A stretch of 5,810 nucleotides of DNA from Friedmanniella sp. (lineage in GTDB: Bacteria; Actinomycetota; Actinomycetes; Propionibacteriales; Propionibacteriaceae). Each line of letters starts with the position of its first letter. The stretch's first letter is position 1. Shown one piece after another: positions 5,344 to 5,810 of this stretch. A model generated the notes under the pieces. It made no database searches. It was not told the origin of the DNA and saw only the letters and a program-made list of their open reading frames with translations. The position numbers and the translations under genes are program-made. Where the stretch lies: contig JAOPXW010000023.1 in assembly GCA_025964935.1 (NCBI GenBank), forward strand, positions 1-5,810. Reading direction: 5' to 3'.

Positions 5344-5733
5344 ATGCGCAACGCCCTCCTTCGTTACCGGGTGATGGCCTACGTGGTCGGCTGCCTGCTG
5401 GTGGTCCTGATCTGCGTGGGGCTGCCGCTGAAGTACCTCGGCGGCAACGACAAGGTCGTCCTGTGGACCGGTATCCCCCACGGCTGGCTGTACATGCTGC
5501 TGCTGATCACCGCCCTGGACCTGGGGCGACGGGCCAAGTGGAGCTGGAAGCGGCTGCTGCTCATCGCGCTGGCCGGGACCGTGCCCTTCCTGTCCTTCGT
5601 GGCTGAGCGGTCGGCCACCCGCGACGTCCGGGCCAAGCTCGCCGCCGAGGACGAGGCCCTGACCAACGCCGCCCACGCCGCCGGCCCGCAGAACGACGGA
5701 CCGCGCGAGCCCGAGGTCAGCCCGTACGCCTGA
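5344..5733 (+). CDS. DUF3817 integral membrane protein
   Basis: This is a 129-residue protein of the actinobacterial DUF3817 family, whose function is unknown. Three membrane helices are visible, roughly residues 10-29, 40-60 and 70-87. The family landmarks are present: RYRVMAYVVGCLL, PLKYLGG, the PHGWLYM motif at 45-51 with a conserved His at the start of helix 2, LDLGRR, and AGTVPFLSFVAER closing helix 3. The last 40 residues are hydrophilic and rich in Ala and Glu, and probably lie in the cytoplasm. The ATG at 5344 is chosen because the family starts just before RYRV. An AGG at 5332-5334 within the SURF1 stop codon region sits about 9 bases upstream. A TTG at 5317 would add nine residues inside the SURF1 gene and is less likely. 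The gap to SURF1 is 10 bases, so they are co-transcribed. From memory, DUF3817 genes often sit beside SURF1 and guaA genes in actinobacteria; guaA is not in this window. Confidence 0.92.
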   Translation: MRNALLRYRVMAYVVGCLLVVLICVGLPLKYLGGNDKVVLWTGIPHGWLYMLLLITALDLGRRAKWSWKRLLLIALAGTVPFLSFVAERSATRDVRAKLAAEDEALTNAAHAAGPQNDGPREPEVSPYA

Positions 5734-5810
5734 TCGTCCGGTCTGCCTCCCGTCGCCGGGCACTTCGACACGGACACGTACGTAGCAACAAATCAACTTG
5801 TCGATAAAAC
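5734..5810. other. Non-coding 3' edge with AT-rich end
   Basis: No gene is visible. The first 40 bases keep the high GC of the region, then an ACGTACGT palindrome (5776-5783) precedes an AT-rich tail (5785-5810) ending in GATAAAAC. This may be the beginning of a promoter region for the next gene, with TTGTCG at 5798-5803 as a loose -35-like hexamer, but no -10 can be tested inside the window. Confidence 0.35.

Noticed and set aside
4251..5351. Long minus-strand frame opposite the SURF1 gene
   Set aside because: A shadow frame spanning two genes with no motif; the plus strand shows SURF1 and ligase hallmarks.
5101..5796. Minus-strand frames opposite DUF3817
   Set aside because: Composition is that of a complement frame; the plus strand encodes a clear three-helix DUF3817 protein.

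Overview
The window is GC-rich, with coding codons ending almost always in G or C. It uses GTG and TTG starts, GAGG-type ribosome binding sites and very tight gene packing. This points to a high-GC actinobacterium. The pairing of a SURF1-type gene with a DUF3817 gene, and the GNAT gene convergent with trxBA, would suit an aerobic Propionibacteriales or Nocardioides-like organism, but that placement is an inference of low certainty.

Left part (1-1091): the C-terminal two thirds of thioredoxin reductase (trxB, 5' end outside the window), then a 124-base spacer with two perfect small hairpins, then thioredoxin (trxA). Together they form the NADPH-dependent disulfide-reducing system. A short intergenic stretch follows (1092-1255). 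It holds a hairpin just behind trxA, a 17-bp tandem repeat and a UUCG-capped stem-loop, and separates trxA from a convergent gene.

Middle (1256-2071, minus strand): a GNAT acetyltransferase with an N-terminal CxxC. Three bases upstream of it lies a 47-codon reading frame for an arginine-rich, single-span membrane peptide with a GxxxGxxxGxxxG helix. This small gene is easy to miss because of its length.

Right part (2183-5733, plus strand): a compact run of four genes: a fold-type I PLP aminotransferase, a divergent D-Ala-D-Ala-ligase-like ATP-grasp enzyme, a SURF1-type membrane protein and a DUF3817 membrane protein. Gaps are tiny or absent, so co-transcription is likely at least for the first three. 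The aminotransferase and ligase look like a two-step amino-acid modifying unit (make or convert an amino acid, then ligate it). Their true substrates cannot be read from the sequence. The SURF1 and DUF3817 genes belong to membrane and respiratory biogenesis and may simply be neighbours.

In several actinobacteria trxB-trxA lies near parAB-rsmG-dnaA at the chromosome origin. No par, rsmG or dnaA gene appears here, so proximity to the origin is only suggested. The last 77 bases hold no gene and become markedly AT-rich at the very end. The most interesting items are the hidden small membrane peptide, the atypical ligase paired with an aminotransferase, the apparent lack of a standard start codon for the full SURF1 protein, and the structured spacers around trxA.
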